This document shows, piece by piece, positions 21,399 through 33,960 of a DNA stretch of 64,000 nt (position 1 is its first letter; each line of letters starts with the position of its first letter). The notes under the pieces were generated by a model. That model was given only the letters and a program-made list of their open reading frames with translations, was not told the origin of the DNA and searched no databases. The stretch spans positions 42,450,770 to 42,514,769 of the forward strand of contig CM067568.1 of NCBI GenBank assembly GCA_034336665.1, read 5' to 3'. Both the position numbers and the translations under genes were made by a program. Source of the DNA: Luscinia megarhynchos (Eukaryota > Chordata > Aves > Passeriformes > Turdidae).

Positions 21399-24300
21399 AA
21401 CTAAAAGCTTGTTTTTGGTAGATGAAAATTGTTTCATTATGAATTTTGTTTTCAAAATAGATTCTTTATTCTCCAGTTATGTGATATGATTAATTCTGTT
21501 GCTTTGTATGTCTAAATATGCTTGATTTTTAAAGTTTAGGGGAAATACATGCTTGACTAATGGATCCTGCACACTTTTTTCTGTTCCTTCTTGGTCAGCA
21601 AAGTAACAATACTTGATATTTATGGTATTGTCTGATAATTAGGTGCAAAACTATTTTCCAAATATTTCTAAACAAAACTTTTGCAACTTAGGTAAGCAAT
21701 GTTCACTTATAGTCACAAATGGAAGACAATGAAAGCCTACAGATCTTGTTTATTTTTAAAAGTCATCCCACTCATAAACAGATTTTCAAATGAACATTAT
21801 ACATGGTTTCATGTAGCCTGTTTCTTATAGTAGCTGCTGAGAGCTGTCTACTTTTGAAACCATAGCTACTACTATATAAATAAGTAGAAATTTTTTATCT
21901 TTGAAGTCAGCTGTGGCTCTTGGACTCACTGGAATACATGGCTCAGGACAAAAGACCTTATTTCAATCCAGAAGTACATTTTCTTCAGAAATCACTTCAG
22001 AAGTTAGGCCAATAATACCTACCTCTGTTATACAGGCAGACATAATTAGTACAAATGAGCTATTGACATGAAAACAGAAGCTCTTTCTTACCCTCTGTGC
22101 ATCACTTATAATTGCTTTTATGTTAAATTGCACTGCTTAAAATGCTCTGCACTCTGCTCTGTCACCAGATTTCTGGGACCAAATGCAATGTGTCAATTTG
22201 ACTAAAAATTTCAACATGGAAAAAAAAGAATACGACAAAACAGCTAAATGCATTCTGCCCTTATGAAAATACAATTTTTCTTTTTAAAAATTGAGTGTAC
22301 TAGATAACAAAAACCTACTTTATGTCTAATGCAATTGTAGGTAATTTGTTTGCATTTTAGTTGTAGGTATATTTGTTTGTTTTTGTTTGTGTTTTTAAGT
22401 TGTTTTTGTTTGTTTGTTTATTTTTATTACACATTCCTGGACAAACTACAAAATGCCAGAGACAGGTCAGAGTTTGTTAGTCTGGGAGATGACAAGATGT
22501 TTGAGTCTCCAGAGTCATGTGTGCATGCCTGTGTGCATCTATATTCTCTGCTAGCCTTCAAACATAAAATTCTTATTGGAGTTTGTCTTGAAACATTTGC
22601 CTTGGGTAATTTAACCCAATGAAAGGGAAATGTAAGATAGTGGAAAATCATATGGAATAATTTATGGCGAAGGAATCAGTTAAGTTTGAAAATAGCTACT
22701 AAAGCAATCCTTATCAAGAAAAAAAAGTACAAAAATAAATGAGATTTAGTTTTGAAACTCAATTACCATGCTATCTCTACATATCCAGAACAAATGCTTG
22801 CATAGTCTCCAAAACATTAATCATTATTATGGTACTGTGATGTTTGATCAGAAGTTGGTTTTGTTTATTTAATTTTGTTTAATTTTTGTTCTGCTTTCAA
22901 TTGTTTTAGTTCAAGATGTTTCTACATGGAAAGTTGCTGGGAAGAACTATTTTATTTTGGACAAAGAAGACTCCTTGAAACAACATTCCACTGAAAGCAA
23001 AAAAATCATTACACCTGCTGACATGAGATTGCAATATTTACAACCCTTTCACTTGTCTCACCTTTCCTCTTTCTCCTCTCCTTTTCTTGTCTCTCAAGCT
23101 GGTCCTTGTAATAGTCAGTGCTTTCTAGTACTGAATATTTAATAAATATTCTGCAAAGTCCTTGTTATGTTTTAGTATTAGAAATGTTAGAGAAAAAATT
23201 TTGAAAGATATTTTTCCCTGAAAGCAGAAGCCACTCAAAGGCAATATATTCCACATGAAAATGAGTGTTGATTTGAAGAGTTACAGTGCTTTTTCACCAG
23301 ATGCATATAATAGTATACAATTTCTTAGTATTTCAATACTTCTAAGATATTGTTTTCAGATTTACATGGATAAAACTCTGAAGTTCTTACTGATTCTCTC
23401 TCAAAAAACAGCACTAGAATTTTAAATTAGGAATTTCAGGTATGCTTTGCATACTCCCTGAAAGAGTTTCTACTTAAAAATTAAGATAGGAACTCCTAGA
23501 GTTGACTTTACAATAGTAAAGTTCTTTTCTCTCGGAGAGATACAGTCAAAGAATTTCTAATTTCTGATGACCTCATAACTGTTACTCGTATTCGTTTCAC
23601 TATTTTATGTTTTCTTGTTATAAATAGCAGGATGTTTACATTTTCTTGCTTTAGTATGGTAGAGTACTCCCAAACGCAATAAATGAAAAACTAGTACTAA
23701 TACTAATAATGAGTGGCAGTTTTTGTAATCAACTGTGAAAATGAATCACAATTTTCAAGTGCAAAAATGCAGTGGTAATTTCCAAAGAGGTGTTGGTGTG
23801 TGGTGCAATCCGTGGACTCTTGCAATGTTTTTGTGTCATTCTCCATGCCTTTTCAGAGACCAAACTGTTCTGTGTGTGGAGAGACTTTCATTTCTCACTT
23901 CTTGGAGACGAGAAAAAAGAAGCAAGAGATTGTCACTCCTCTCTCACTTAGGAAAAGATGTGCAAACGTAAAAAAATAGATCTGTGTTCCACTGCTGCTG
24001 TAAACAAACCAGCAAAGGGGGGAAAAAGAGACTCTCTAAGGAAACACAGAAGAAAATTATTCCTTGTCTGCATTAGGCTACAGTTCAAGCAAGTGACAGA
24101 GTTTGGAAGAGATGTGGAATGACACCCCCGTCTAGCTGCAGCTGGCAGTGGGAATGTCCTCATCTGTTTACAATTCACTCTCCCTCTTAGGGCTGTTGTA
24201 AATTTGCTGTAAGAATGTGGTTAGCTATCTCCCCTTGACATATTTGCCATGGCACATATCTATATGTATGTTTACTTCTTTCCTACCCACTGAGGCCACA

Positions 24301-26180
24301 TAAAGATTCTTCTCAGCTGTTTAGCCAATATTTCCCTTTTTTGCCATATCCTTATGAAACTGATATATATATAACTGTAGTACACAATTTATTACATTCA
24401 GTGTAAGAGAGAAATGCCTTCCCTTATCTTGTCCTTTGGTGTTTGAGTCAGATAACCAAGGAATGCATGAATCCTTAAGATGTAATTATATTCCCAAGAA
24501 GGATACACAGGCACGTCTAAACAAAGAGAAATTTCGTTCTCACTGGAGAACTATATCACTTCTTTTTACTTCTATATTACTTCTATATTAAGAAAAATAA
24601 CAAAGTAATTAGAGAATATTTTTATATATAATTTCAAAAATTTTAACAGTACAGGAAAATTAAAAAAAATAATTTGCCCAGTTCTAAAATGCAACATCTC
24701 CTCCAAAAAAACCCCCAATTTTCCAAAAGTTGTCCATTTTCTACTGTCTGCAGTTGTAAATTGAAGACTAAATGATTTGGCTTCAAATTTAGTATGTGTT
24801 TATTTTAAAACCTTTAAAATTGCAATTATGATTAGTTATGTATGAGGAACTTTATTTATATGAACATGAAGTTATTACTGTAATAAAAGAGGCATGAGAA
24901 GGCTGCAGTGACAGCATTATTAAATGTAAGTTATACATGTCTACTTATTTCCTACAGAGACTTTGGAATCAAGCCTAGGACAACTATGGATACTTCAACT
25001 AGACAGCTCAAGGGAATATGCCCATTTTACTACTAGCACAATCAACATTATAAATTTCCCTTAGGTCCTCATGAATTTGAAGCTGGTCAGTTAGGAAAAA
25101 TGTTTAAAGGCTAGTAAGATACCTGAATGCCATCATTCAAACAAATACAAGCAAATTGACTCCAGTGTTTTGATACCTTAAAACAAGGAAATTTATAAAG
25201 TTAGAAATACGTACACAAAAAAAGTAATTTTTCACAGCTTATGTGACTTCAGACGGCCAATTAATTAAAGAAATAGTGAATATTTGAGGTAAAAATACTG
25301 AATTTGCCATTTGCCATCTTCTCAACGATTTTTTTAACCTCTCCATGTACTAGCTGGCTTTGTTTTTTTTGGTTTTTTTGGTTTTTTTGTTTTTTTTTTT
25401 TTCCTAAGTGTGAATGCATCAGGTTTTCACTAGGATAGGACACACTGTCTGTAAGTTTAATGTGGGAAATAAATTTATGAAAAAGCCTTCACAAATTGCT
25501 TCAGGTACATTTTTTGATCAGGAAACTCTATGGAAGAGTGAGAACAAAGAAATGTAATTATGTTTAAAGATATTGAGAGATTTAAGACCTTGCATCTTGA
25601 ATACTGAATGAAGAAATAATGTTGTGCATTATCCAGTAGAATAAATAATAATTTCATGGTAAGAACACATGCAAGAACACAAATCTTAGTCTCATATACA
25701 TGAAGCAATTCAAGCAAAAATGCTACTAATTTGCTTTGAATTTCTCACTCCTGGCCAATACAGTGTCCAGGTCTGAGACACTTATTTACATATATTCTTT
25801 AAAATATAACGAACTTCAAAAATAGTGAAATAAATTAATAAATTCAAACATTAAAAAGAAAATGAAACAAACAAAACAAAAACAGAACCAGAAAACAATT
25901 TGTATTGTCATGATATGTAATAGTTACTCCAATGGAGCGTGAAGACTAACTTAAAAATAGTAGAGAAAAATTACAGAATGGGTGAGAATACTGTGGGAAA
26001 AAATCCTCATTCAATGCAAGAGGTTATTTAGAATCATGGTACAATAAAAAACAACTGGAAGAACAAGTCCACATTTGAGTAATACTAAATAAAACTTCAC
26101 ACTTTTTTTATATTAATATGTGTTCCTATACAATAATTACTTGCATTATACTCCTTCCTTTACTGAAAGTTTTCAAAGGA
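21399..26180. other. Unique AT-rich DNA, no gene seen
   Basis: Open frames near 22350-22622, 22957-23142, 23735-23971, 23948-24178 and 25475-25717 have no domain or supporting signals. A near-palindrome TTGGGTAATTTAACCCAA sits at about 22602-22619. A T-rich run (GT7 units) covers 25353-25402. ACTTCTATATT is doubled near 24566-24590. No transposon is recognised. Confidence 0.6.
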
Positions 26181-26281
26181 CCTTAGGGTTCTTTGCCTTC
26201 TAAGTGGTGATCAGGATAACAGGGCCACTGTGGCTATGAATTCTCAGAAAAGTTTGGTGAAGCTTCCTTGAGTCTCAGAGT
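26181..26281 (+). repeat. Unidentified interspersed repeat, copy A
   Basis: About 95 bp beginning CCTTAGGGTTCTTTGCC aligns, with a few substitutions and single-base indels, to 29940-30030 in the same orientation. Shared landmarks include GTGGTGATCAGG, TAACAGGGCC, TGAATTCTCAGA and TTTGGTGAAGCT. Two dispersed copies 3.76 kb apart with different flanks point to a transposon family or an old segmental copy. I cannot name the family. Confidence 0.8.
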
Positions 26282-29062
26282 CCTATTCTCAGTTAAGATA
26301 CTTTGTAATTTCACTAAACTCTAAACTAGATTGTTTATTTTTTCATTTAGAGGTCTGTTTGTCTTTCTCCCTTTCTCCCACAAAAAAAAAAAAAGTAATT
26401 TCATGCTAAACTTTCTTGTATTAGAAAAAGATAAGGCTAACTCTGAAGTTATTCTAATGAGTCAGTGGCATTGTGTTAAAGCAAAGCCCTAGAGTGAGTT
26501 TAGAATCAGGCAGAATGAAACAAGTAAATGCAGTATGTCAGTCTGTAGCCCAGAAGTAAAGTAATTTTCTTCCTCCTGTGTACCTCTGGCTGCTATCTAT
26601 ATTTGCTGCTCTCCCATCAGCATCAGCAAATGTAACCACTTAAACTTGATCCTTCTGTCCTGATCAGTTATATGGAGAAAAGGCAGTAGAGACCTGCCTT
26701 AATCCATGTGGGATGCCCTTAATGCTTACCCTAGAGTGGACATGGTTTTTTTCTTACTAGAATTATCTGCTTTCTGTTTCTTACACTAGCTATTTATCTG
26801 CTTCCATATCTCATAAGGGATACTTGAAAGCTTCTATCTAAATCAGGTCTCAGTTATGTAGAATTAGGAACAGGCTGTGGAAAATTCACAGAACATGTGC
26901 TGTCACTTTCAACACCACTGGCAATGCCTTGAATTTGAGAGGATGTGAAATAGTCAAGAATTTTCATCCGTACTCAGTACATTGAATATTTCTTAGTAAA
27001 ACATAGAAGTCAAGTTATCTTCAAAGTACAAAACCTATTTTTCAGAGATGAGATCTGTATGGAGATGGTGAAAGTCTAGTTTGGATAAAACAGTGCAGAC
27101 ACATATGAGCAAAAGCTGGGTTCTGACACTGTAGCTCAAATTCAGAGTGCAGCATTTTTTGTGAGCCATCTTGATGAATGAAAATTAGGTAAAAACTTTG
27201 CAGGTGGGTCTCACAGTGGGAAAATCTGACATTATGAAAAGTGACACAGGATCTGGATATACCCCAGTCATTCCAGATATTATTAATTTTGTGTAGTTGG
27301 AGGTGTGGCATCTCATACAAAATAGAAATGTAGGGTCATCTCTCTGCTCAAGCTTTTTGAAAAATCATGCATGTACTGCTATGATTTTATCTGGGATGGC
27401 TGCTTTAGGTCTCCTAAAGGATGCTGTCCTATGTCCACTTGTCTTTCAGCAGAAGAGAAAACCACAAGAGTACCTGATGTATATTTGCCCTTGCATGGTG
27501 ATGATTTAGCTCATCTTGTTGTCTATTTATTGTCATTACCCATCAGAGCTGAAATAGCTATAACTGTTCTTTTCCTATCCATCCTCATAAGGATTTTATG
27601 CTCATGTAAATTTAGACCACACTTCCTACACATTCTATGAAGAACAAGTGAAGGTGGAAATTGCAAAAAGCCAACTTTTGGCAAAGGAATTGTTTTCATT
27701 CTATTTTTTACTTAGAAATATTGTAATATGTATGAATCTTACACAAATATGAAAAGTAGTTACTATCTTTGTAATATTATTTATCATGTTTATCTATTTA
27801 TGCATTAGTGCAGATTTACTAGAATCAGCGGGTCTGTTTTTGAGTGAGAAACTAAGATTAAAACCACTTGCCCTCAATTGCCTAGAAACCTGGCAGGAGC
27901 TGTAGGAAGAAAAGGTAAATGCTTTTGAATCCTTTTCTAGTTCACAAAGAGAGATTATTTTTCCCCTTCTTCCTTCAAAATACCATTAAACTAAAATCCC
28001 AAAAAAATGACCAAATGTGTCTGTTTATACTTTGGTCACCAGTTTAACTTTGCAGTTAAACTTTTTCACAGCAATTTCATCATCCTCTCAATTGGTAGCA
28101 TTGACAAATAATAGCTATTAGAACAGAGGGCACTGGATATCCAAAAGCAAACTCCATGGCATATATCAAAGTATTCATCTTGCACCATATCTTTAAAATT
28201 CAATTATTATAAAAGCAAAATCATTACAGAGACACAAATGTTCTGAGGACAGAACTGGGAGAACATGGGGGTTGTTTTCAATTGAACATAAAAGAGTGTT
28301 AAATCAATTTCAAAGTTCAATACTCTTCAAGGGAGGGTAACGAGGAAAGTACATGCAGCAACTCTGTTTTGCTGGAGAATATTTTGTTAGATTGTTACCT
28401 GGGAGATTTTATCCTTGCCTTTTTCTGGGTGGGTAAGTAAGGGAAGAAAAATATGAGAGGGTCAAAGCACATAAAGATTAATTCTGTATTCTGACAGCCT
28501 TTGCACAGTTGAATCCACAGCTGTGACTTAAATTTTCACGAGATAAACTTTGTCCATATGGTCAATGAACAATACCTCTTTCAATTAACAAATTAGCCAA
28601 AAAGGGCAGGAAACATGCTGAACCATAGAGATAAAGGAGTTACTTTCTGTTAATTGAGCTCTAACCAAGTAGTTCTTTGGTTCAGAGAAGAACTTTGATG
28701 AGTTTTTGTCCCAGTTTTTTCAAACCTGGCAAAATAGGTACTGTGAGCTGGTGGAGAATTAGTTAGAGTGAAACTAAACTAATTCACTTTAATTCATGCA
28801 AAATGTTTTGATGGAAAAAAAGAAAAATGGACATTCATATCAACATATTTTGAAGATATTCTGCTACTTGAAATGTCAGAAGCACTCTCAATGAAGACAC
28901 CATAGAGTGAAATAAAGTGGTCCAGGCAACATAGTGTAAAATATCACACAGATATCACTATCATGCATGACAGAAGTTAAAAAGTGGACTATATATGTTT
29001 GCTTTTCAGTATATTGAAATGAATGAGAATTTATCTTTACTTACTATGCATGGTGTTCTCTA
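26282..29062. other. Unique AT-rich DNA, no gene seen
   Basis: Overlapping open frames at 27042-27320 (minus) and 27297-27640 (plus, two frames) have no domain and ordinary composition. No repeat is recognised apart from an A13-class run at about 26382-26394. Confidence 0.6.
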
Positions 29063-29594
29063 TGTCATGGTTTAAGATGACAAAGCAGCTAAAGACAACA
29101 CAACTCTTCCTGTAGTGGGATGAGGAAGGAATTAGGCAAAAAAAAAAAAAAAAAAAAAAAATAGAACTTGTGAGATAAAAACAGTTTAATAGGACAGAAA
29201 TGGAAGAAAAAAATGATGACGCAAGTAATAATAATTATATAAAATTTAGACTATACAAAGAAAGTGATACACAATGTACTTTCACAAGCTCACCACCTGC
29301 TGACTGATGCTCACCTATCCCTTAGCCAACTTTCCCCCAGCTTTACACACTGAGTGACACCACATGGAAAGGAATATCCCTTTGGATCAGCTGTTCTCTC
29401 CATGTCCCCTCCCAAATTCTTGTGCTCCTCTATGCCTACTCACCTGTGGGGTGGTTTGAGAAGCTGTGTAGACACTGATCATCAACAACTAAAATATCAG
29501 TATGTTATGAACATTATTTTCATCCTAAATACAAAACAACTCTATACCATCCACTTGAAACAAAATTAGCTCTATCCCAGATGAAATCTGTGGA
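29063..29594 (+). mobile_element. Solo LTR of an avian ERVL-type endogenous retrovirus
   Basis: It starts TGTCATGGTTTA and follows the order of a very common avian LTR: a GTGGGATGAGGAAGG word, a poly(A) run (24 A at 29138-29161), AACTTGTGAGATAAAAACAG, TTTAATAGGACAG, AAGTGATACACAATG, CTCACCACCTGCTGACTGAT, GGAATATCCCTTTGG, a CAGCTGT...TGTCCCCTCCCA segment, GAGAAGCTG, CAACAACTAAAA, ATCAGTATGTTATGAACATT and AATTAGCTCTATCCCAG, then a worn TGAAA...GGA end. No internal viral genes or second LTR are present, so it is a solo LTR left by recombination. The ends and body are diverged and no target duplication is visible. The true transcriptional orientation is not decided by the sequence; the strand given is that of the TGTCATGG end. 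The 71-codon frame inside is spurious. Confidence 0.9.
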
Positions 29595-29939
29595 TTCAGT
29601 GTGCCAAAAAATAATGCTATTAGGAATTTTAGTGTTAAATCCCTTTAGTTAAAAATGTTGCTAATGCTAAAAGTCTAATAAAAAGATATTTAGTGACACT
29701 TTGTTTCTAAAGATATCCCTCAGATAACCCATACATAACTGTTTTTCTCTGTGTTAAATAATGTGCCAGTACTTAACATACAATTGCCTTATTTAAACAT
29801 GAATTCAATACATATCAAAGCTACTTAGTCTGCAGTGTTACTGTCAATGTCAAACTTCATGCTTTTCAATGGCTGTGTGCAAAGTATGTTTGTTATATTT
29901 TAAAAATATTTCTGTTCAGTTTAATTTACTAGAATTCAA
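29595..29939. other. Unique AT-rich DNA
   Basis: Nothing recognised between the solo LTR and the second copy of the unnamed repeat. Confidence 0.6.
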
Positions 29940-30030
29940 CCTTAGGATTCTTTGCCTCCTCAGTGGTGATCAGGGTAACAGGGCCCCTGTGGGCTGTGAA
30001 TTCTCAGACAAATTTGGTGAAGCTCCTTGT
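29940..30030 (+). repeat. Unidentified interspersed repeat, copy B
   Basis: Second copy of the repeat at 26181-26281, beginning CCTTAGGATTCTTTGCC. This copy abuts a CR1 3' tail that starts about 30 bp further on. Copy A has no CR1 after it, so the two are separate insertions or the CR1 landed beside copy B. Confidence 0.8.
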
Positions 30031-30059
30031 GAAAATCTGTGAATCTCTGAGCATTAATA

Positions 30060-30192
30060 TATACCACCAGGATGCACTATCCCTGGAAGTGTTCAAGGCC
30101 TGATTGGATGTGGCTTTGAACTGCCTGGACTAGTGCCCTTGTCAGGGGTGTTGGACTAGATGATCTTTAGGTGCCTCCCATGATGAATCTAT
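30060..30192 (+). mobile_element. CR1 LINE 3' end fragment
   Basis: It reads through the hallmark CR1 3' text: CTATCCCTGGAAGTGTTCAA, GGCCTGATTGGATGTGGCTT, TGAACTGCCTGGACTAGTG, TTGGACTAGATGATCTTTAG and GTGCCTCCCATGATGAATCT. It is a short 5'-truncated copy of the usual avian size and moderately diverged. The element lacks a poly(A) tail, as expected for CR1. Confidence 0.92.
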
Positions 30193-33100
30193 AATTTCAT
30201 TAATACCTGTAGGATATTAATGTGTCATCTTGGGAGTGTGTCTACAAAGAGATGGTGAAGCTGAGCTGCTCTGGCAAATGTATATATAAAAAAAGACTCA
30301 TTTATAGCTTGAGTAGTAAAATGTATCTTGAAGGCAAGTATTCTTTCTTATGGTATGAATCAGATATTGATTGCATGTATCCTTTTGACATTAAGTATAA
30401 CTTTGTCATGCTTTCACAGTACTTTGTTCCCTTTAAAGTTGTGCTTCATATTTCAGGGGGAAAAAAAAAGGGTTTATGCTCACACTATTAATTGAAATCC
30501 TCTTCTCCCTAGATTTAATGTCATTTTGATGAATTCTGGAACAAGTCAGTATGATGCAGAAGAGAAATTTTTTGTTTTCATAATATTAAGAAGCATTTGG
30601 GATTTAATTTTTTATTTTAAATCACTTAAAAGAAAGTACACATCTCTTTATACAGCATCAATATATGTCAAATACAAGCTTTACAGACAACACAGTTAAA
30701 CATCTGAGCAATGATTAGGCATTTTAAAAGTTATTATTTATTCTTAAATGACATTTATTTTCAAATTTCTGGTCTTATGAAATTGCTCTTTTTGTGGATA
30801 TATAAATATTTTACTTATTTATAAAATTCTTTTTGTAAGCATTGAAAGTTTTCAAGAGTTGATTCACAGCTGATCTAAATTCTGATGAGATTAATGCTGG
30901 CTTAACAGAATTTTAAAAAAAATCCTTTGGCTTAAACAGAAACTTGTCTGAATAAAAACTGGCTAAAAGTAAGGAAGCTGTAATTTGGCCTGAAATCAAA
31001 GAAACTTTCAGACATTTATTTTAATCAACCATCAGTCTTGGTGTTTTTTCCTCTCAAATACTGTGATAAATGTGAGTTAGTATAAGAATCCTAAATTAAC
31101 ATTCAGCAGGAAACAGTAGTAGAATATTGGAAAACTCTTCTGGAAAGAATTAACTTGCCACTCTTCAGCAGTCCAAGGAGAATATTATATCTAAGTTCTG
31201 GAGAATTCTGTAGACTACTTTTCTTTGAAGCATAAACAGAAAAGGAAGGTTGCGGTTTTATGACAGGTTCACTTAAAAATGTGACCAAAAAATTAAATGT
31301 AATGACCACCATTGATATTTTTTATACTTAAAAGAAGCACAATATCCACTCATTTTTCATATATTTGAGGCATGCAGATAAATGCATCTTTCACATATGG
31401 CTATGCACTGAGGAAAGAAATAAAGAATCCATGTTCATGAGAACTACCTCTGGGGTTTTCTTCAAAAATGGAACATTTTCAGAAACCTGACATTGTCGGG
31501 CTGGGGGGAGAGAGTTGAGCAAATGCTACAGAGAGAGAAGTGCTTGCTGACAGGTTGACAAAAGTGCATGTAGCCTTTCCTTCCAGAGGGGAGAGGTTAG
31601 GCACTCCAGCACCACAGCAGAACCGTGGGGTATTGCACTGCTATCCGTTTGCAGCTTTCACAGTGATGAATGAGGTCTTAGCAGATGCCTTGCAGAGAAC
31701 TGGCAAGACAGAGAAGCAGAAAGGATGAGATTACTCATATGTCTGCCCTTTTCCCCTCTCAGCTTGGGTGAGGCAGGTGATTAAAAGATAAAGTCTTGGG
31801 TGATCTAATCAAAGCCATCTGCTCCCACTCTAGTCAAGTAAGAGAAATTCTCAGAAGCTCAAGGAACATGAAGAGTTGGTTTAATCAGAACTTAAACAGA
31901 AATATTATTGTAAAAGCGCTCAGGGGCTCTGAGGACAATCCTTCTATTCATTGAGGAGCTCCAGATAGATGGATATAACTTTCTTAACAGGTTCTCAGAC
32001 TTCAAAATACCCTCAGTTACATTAAGCAAAATTAAGGATTCAATAAAATCTGATGGATTTGAGCATGAAGGAAAAAAAAAAGCCTAAACCTGTCACCAGA
32101 TACTTACCTTAAGGGGAATGAGGCTTCTTGCAATTTCTTTTAAAGCACCGAATATTGGCTGAAAACATATGGAACATATCCATTTCTGTCTGGTGATGAC
32201 AAGACTCATTCAGATTATTAACAATGAAATTAATAAATGCATCTTTAATTTGAATTTTTTTCCTAATCTTTGTAGTAAGCAGGAGAAAAGTTCCTAACAG
32301 AATATTCTGACATCAGCAGCCTTTGTGATAACCAGGATGAAACATTCACAGAGTTGACTGCTCCTTTTCAAGGGGAAAAAAGGTAATTAATAAATACCCC
32401 ATAGCCCAAGGAAACTAAGAACTTTACTCTGTGTACAGATCTGTTCCACAAAAATGTAAAGTTGTAATTTCACTAAGCTGTAAATGGGAAATGATGACCA
32501 GCTTTTTCAGTTGAAATTCCTGCTATAGTCGCTTGTATGATAGTCAAGAGAGACATGGGAATTTCTGGTAACCCTAGAAAAATGCCTGGTATTGCAGCAG
32601 AGGTTTGACTGCCTTGCACCTATTTTTATTATATTGTATTTTCAAAGGATTGTTAATATGTCAGCCAGTCTTTCAATTAAATTCAGTAGTATATTGAGAT
32701 GCACAAAATTTTCGTCATTGCATCTATTTATGGAGACAGCATATATTCATTCTCCCTAATCTACCTCTAATTCTCTATGCAAACACTGCCAGGCTCACTC
32801 AAGGCCACTGGATTTAGTTACTCACTTGACTGAAAAGCATGTCAATGCAAATTCAGGATGATAAACCAGCACACAAATCTCCAGGGCTTCAGTAAGTTAT
32901 AATTTAACCACAGTATTAACAAAACAAGATAGCAATTATGCAAGGAATCAGCTGAAAGGTTATTTTTAATTTTAAATTTCTGCCTCTGTACAGCTGGGTG
33001 TTGGAAGTAAAAGCAAGATGAGGCACGTGTCCCCATCAGGCAGGCCTTTGGAAACCAAGCAGCATACTGTACTAAGCATTATGCTGTGGATGTTTCACAG

Positions 33101-33499
33101 TAAATTTATCAGCACTAGCCCTGAAACCAAATGCTTTTCTGGTGTGGTGGAATGTTCTTTTTAATATTAGTATATCAAATATTTTTGGCTCTGACAGTGA
33201 CAGCAAATTAGTGCTGACTTTATAAAGGCAGAGTTGTGTGCAAGCTTGGGGACATTACAAGGGCTCTACTGACTGCCACAAGTCCTGACCTCCAGGACTG
33301 TCTTGTCCTGAATTCAAGCTTTGCCATGAAGTCAGATCAGCTGAATTCTTGACTTTCCCATTCTTCACCATTTAATCACTCCTATAATATCCTTGTAGAG
33401 GCCTTCTAACAGACCTATTTACATTAAATATTTATTTTTATGTATTCCCATTTGTTCTTGGTAAGCTTACTGCTCCTCCTTATTCATTAGCTGCTTGGC
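30193..33499. other. Unique AT-rich DNA, no gene seen
   Basis: 31490-31760 is a little richer in G and C and holds a 62-codon frame (31540-31728) without a domain. No repeat family is recognised. CpG is rare throughout. Confidence 0.6.
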
Positions 33500-33960
33500 A
33501 ATCTTCCTTTACCTAGAGCTGGTGCAGCTCCTGTGGAGTCACAGCCCCTATAGGAGATTGTTCTGGAGCCTCTGTGAGTCCTTGGAGATGATGAGGCTGC
33601 TCTCTGTCTCCTGACAGTCCTGTCTGCCCCTGCCTGACCTCTCCTGGGGGCTCTGCATCCTGTCAACAGCCTAGGACCCAATGCCAGCTCCCCAGGGCCA
33701 TCAGCCCTCGTCCAGCTGCAGCATGGCAGGGCTGGCCTGCAGCTCTCCACAGGCCTGTCCTGCCTGGCTCACCTGGACCCACAGCCCGTCCTGTCCCTGG
33801 CCCAACTCCACCTCCATGAGGTGCCCAGTGGCTGTTCCCCTGGCCCACTGCTCTGCTCCTGGCTGGACCATGGGCTGTCCGTCCCTGCCCTGTTCCCTTG
33901 GGAAGAATCCCTATGAAGGCCAGATCCCTATGAGAGCTGGGATATTTGTAGTGCCCTGAG
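33500..33960. repeat. GC-rich block of unknown origin, repeat-like
   Basis: About 460 bp, strikingly C- and CTG-rich on the plus strand (CCTG, CTGCTC, GGCC words), set abruptly in AT-rich DNA. Overlapping frames run on both strands (33663-34031 and 33487-33750 minus, 33681-33959 plus). None shows a domain, and open frames on both strands are expected where stop codons are scarce through GC content. The abrupt composition step suggests an inserted sequence, such as an LTR or the GC-rich 5' part of a CR1, but I could not match it or find terminal duplications. Confidence 0.5.

Noticed and set aside
29354..29569. 71-codon frame on the plus strand
   Set aside because: It lies wholly within the ERVL-type solo LTR and is non-coding in that family.
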